Positions 63,086 to 64,000 of a stretch of DNA of 64,000 nucleotides are shown here, piece by piece. The DNA lies in assembly GCF_022846615.1 (NCBI RefSeq), contig NZ_AP025637.1:1482501-1546500 (forward strand). The letters are read 5' to 3'. The DNA comes from Roseomonas fluvialis. GTDB taxonomy: Bacteria > Pseudomonadota > Alphaproteobacteria > Acetobacterales > Acetobacteraceae. The translations under genes and the position numbers were made by a program. The notes under the pieces are model-generated. The model saw only the letters and a list, made by a program, of their open reading frames with translations, ran no database searches and was not told where the DNA came from. Every line of letters starts with the position of its first letter. The stretch's first letter is position 1.

Positions 63086-64000
63086 TGTCGACCAACACTT
63101 CGAAGTCCGCCCCCAAGGTCGCGCTCTCCGCGTCGCGTGACATCCCCTTCAACCGCCTCGTCCTCAGCCAGGCGAATGTCCGCCGCATCAAGGCCGGCAT
63201 CGCCGTCGAGGAGCTGGCCGAGGATATCGCCCGGCGCACCCTGCTGCAGAGCCTCACCGTCCGCCCCGTGCTGGGCGATGACGGCCGCGAGACCGGCATG
63301 TTCGAGGTCCCCTCGGGCGGCCGCCGCTACCGTGCGCTGGAACTGCTCGTGAAGCAGAAGCGCCTCGCCCGCACCGCGCCGATCCCCTGCATCATCCGCA
63401 CCGAGGGCATCGCCGAGGAGGACAGCCTCGCCGAGAACGTGCAGCGCGCGCCGCTGCACCCACTCGACCAGTTCCGCGCCTTCCAGGCGCTGCGCGAGCG
63501 CGGCCGCTCGGAGGAGGACATCGCCGCGGCCTTCTTCGTCTCGGGTAGCGTTGTCCGGCAGCGGCTGCGCCTCGCCGCCGTCTCGCCGCGCCTCCTCGAC
63601 CTCTACGCCGAGGACAGCATGACGCTCGAGCAGCTGATGGCCTTCACCGTCAGCCCCGACCATGAGCGCCAGGAGCAGGTGTGGGAGGCGCTGCAACGCT
63701 CCTACACGAAGGAGCCCTACCAGATCCGCCGCCTGCTGACCGAGGGCGCCGTCCGTGCTTCCGACAAGCGCGCGCGCTTCGTCGGCGCCGAGGCCTACGA
63801 GACGGCGGGCGGGCTGATCCTGCGTGACCTGTTCCAGCCCGACGATGGCGGCTGGTGGCAGGATGCCGGGCTGCTCGACCGGCTCGCGCGCGAGCGGCTG
63901 GAGCGCGAGGCTGAGGCGATCCGCGCCGAGGGCTGGCGCTGGGTCGAGGTCGCGCCCGACTTCCCCTACGGCCACACCTACGGCCAGCGCCGCCTGGTCG
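63086..64000 (+). CDS. ParB/RepB/Spo0J-family protein, open at the window end
   Basis: The 305 visible residues match the ParB family, whose members bind DNA and CTP. The ParB N-terminal domain has 'FNRLVLSQANVRRIKAG' and 'VPSGGRRYRALELLVKQ'; then 'EDSLAENVQRAPLHPLDQFR' and a helix-turn-helix 'RSEEDIAAAFFVSGSVVRQR'. The motif box reads GGRR rather than the usual GERR of chromosomal ParB, which is common in island-type ParB-like proteins. The frame continues past 64000. It is likely an island maintenance or regulatory gene. It shares its leader with the ArdC-like gene. Confidence 0.9.

Overview
The window is GC-rich DNA (roughly 70% G+C by eye) from an alphaproteobacterium. The likely family is Acetobacteraceae, close to Roseomonas and its relatives. 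Reasons: a tripartite tricarboxylate (TTT) transporter with a Bug-type binding protein, a B12-dependent ribonucleotide reductase, the core order gppA/rlmE/guaB/rsmB/guaA, and a surface-glycan cluster with Hint-domain and DUF6212-like proteins. The genus is an inference.

1-22.4 kb is mostly chromosomal housekeeping and metabolism. It holds tandem PhoX-type phosphatases, a leftward coupled operon (pyrE, peptide-type ABC binding protein, VOC protein, two permeases), an ELM1-family gene, a CAP-domain secreted protein, an agmatinase-family enzyme, a PLP aminotransferase, and an amidase with an AtzG-like small partner. It continues with an RMD1/DUF155 membrane protein, a relic of a class-III aminotransferase, a class II ribonucleotide reductase, a sterol-desaturase-family enzyme, a HupE/UreJ-type metal permease, an MFS carrier and a MaoC/UPF0173/enoyl-CoA hydratase operon.

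22.5-35.9 kb is a surface polysaccharide or glycoprotein cluster. It encodes a TPR protein with a degenerate GT32-like tail, a Hint-domain protein, a DUF6212-like protein, a GT2-GT4 fusion, two polysaccharide pyruvyltransferases in distinctly AT-richer DNA, a GT4 enzyme and an unrecognised partner.

36.0-46.8 kb carries two uptake and catabolism blocks: a leftward TTT transporter (TctB, TctA, Bug) and a rightward operon with a thiamine-diphosphate enzyme, a complete sugar-type ABC importer, a D-2-hydroxyacid dehydrogenase and a DUF3830 protein. A tRNA-Gln(CUG) follows on the minus strand.

47-58 kb is the conserved gppA-rlmE-guaB-HAD-rsmB-GNAT-guaA core. It is interrupted between rlmE and guaB by small unrecognised genes and a YefM/YoeB toxin-antitoxin pair.

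58.07-64 kb looks like the left end of a genomic island inserted at the 3' end of guaA. It has a tyrosine integrase with short repeats upstream, an AlpA-type regulator, an ArdC-like antirestriction/replication protein, an Lrp regulator divergent from an EamA exporter, and a ParB-like gene that runs off the window. The ArdC-like and ParB-like genes share a 58-60 bp leader that can fold into the same two-helix hairpin. This is the most interesting undescribed signal I found; the right end of the island is not in the window.
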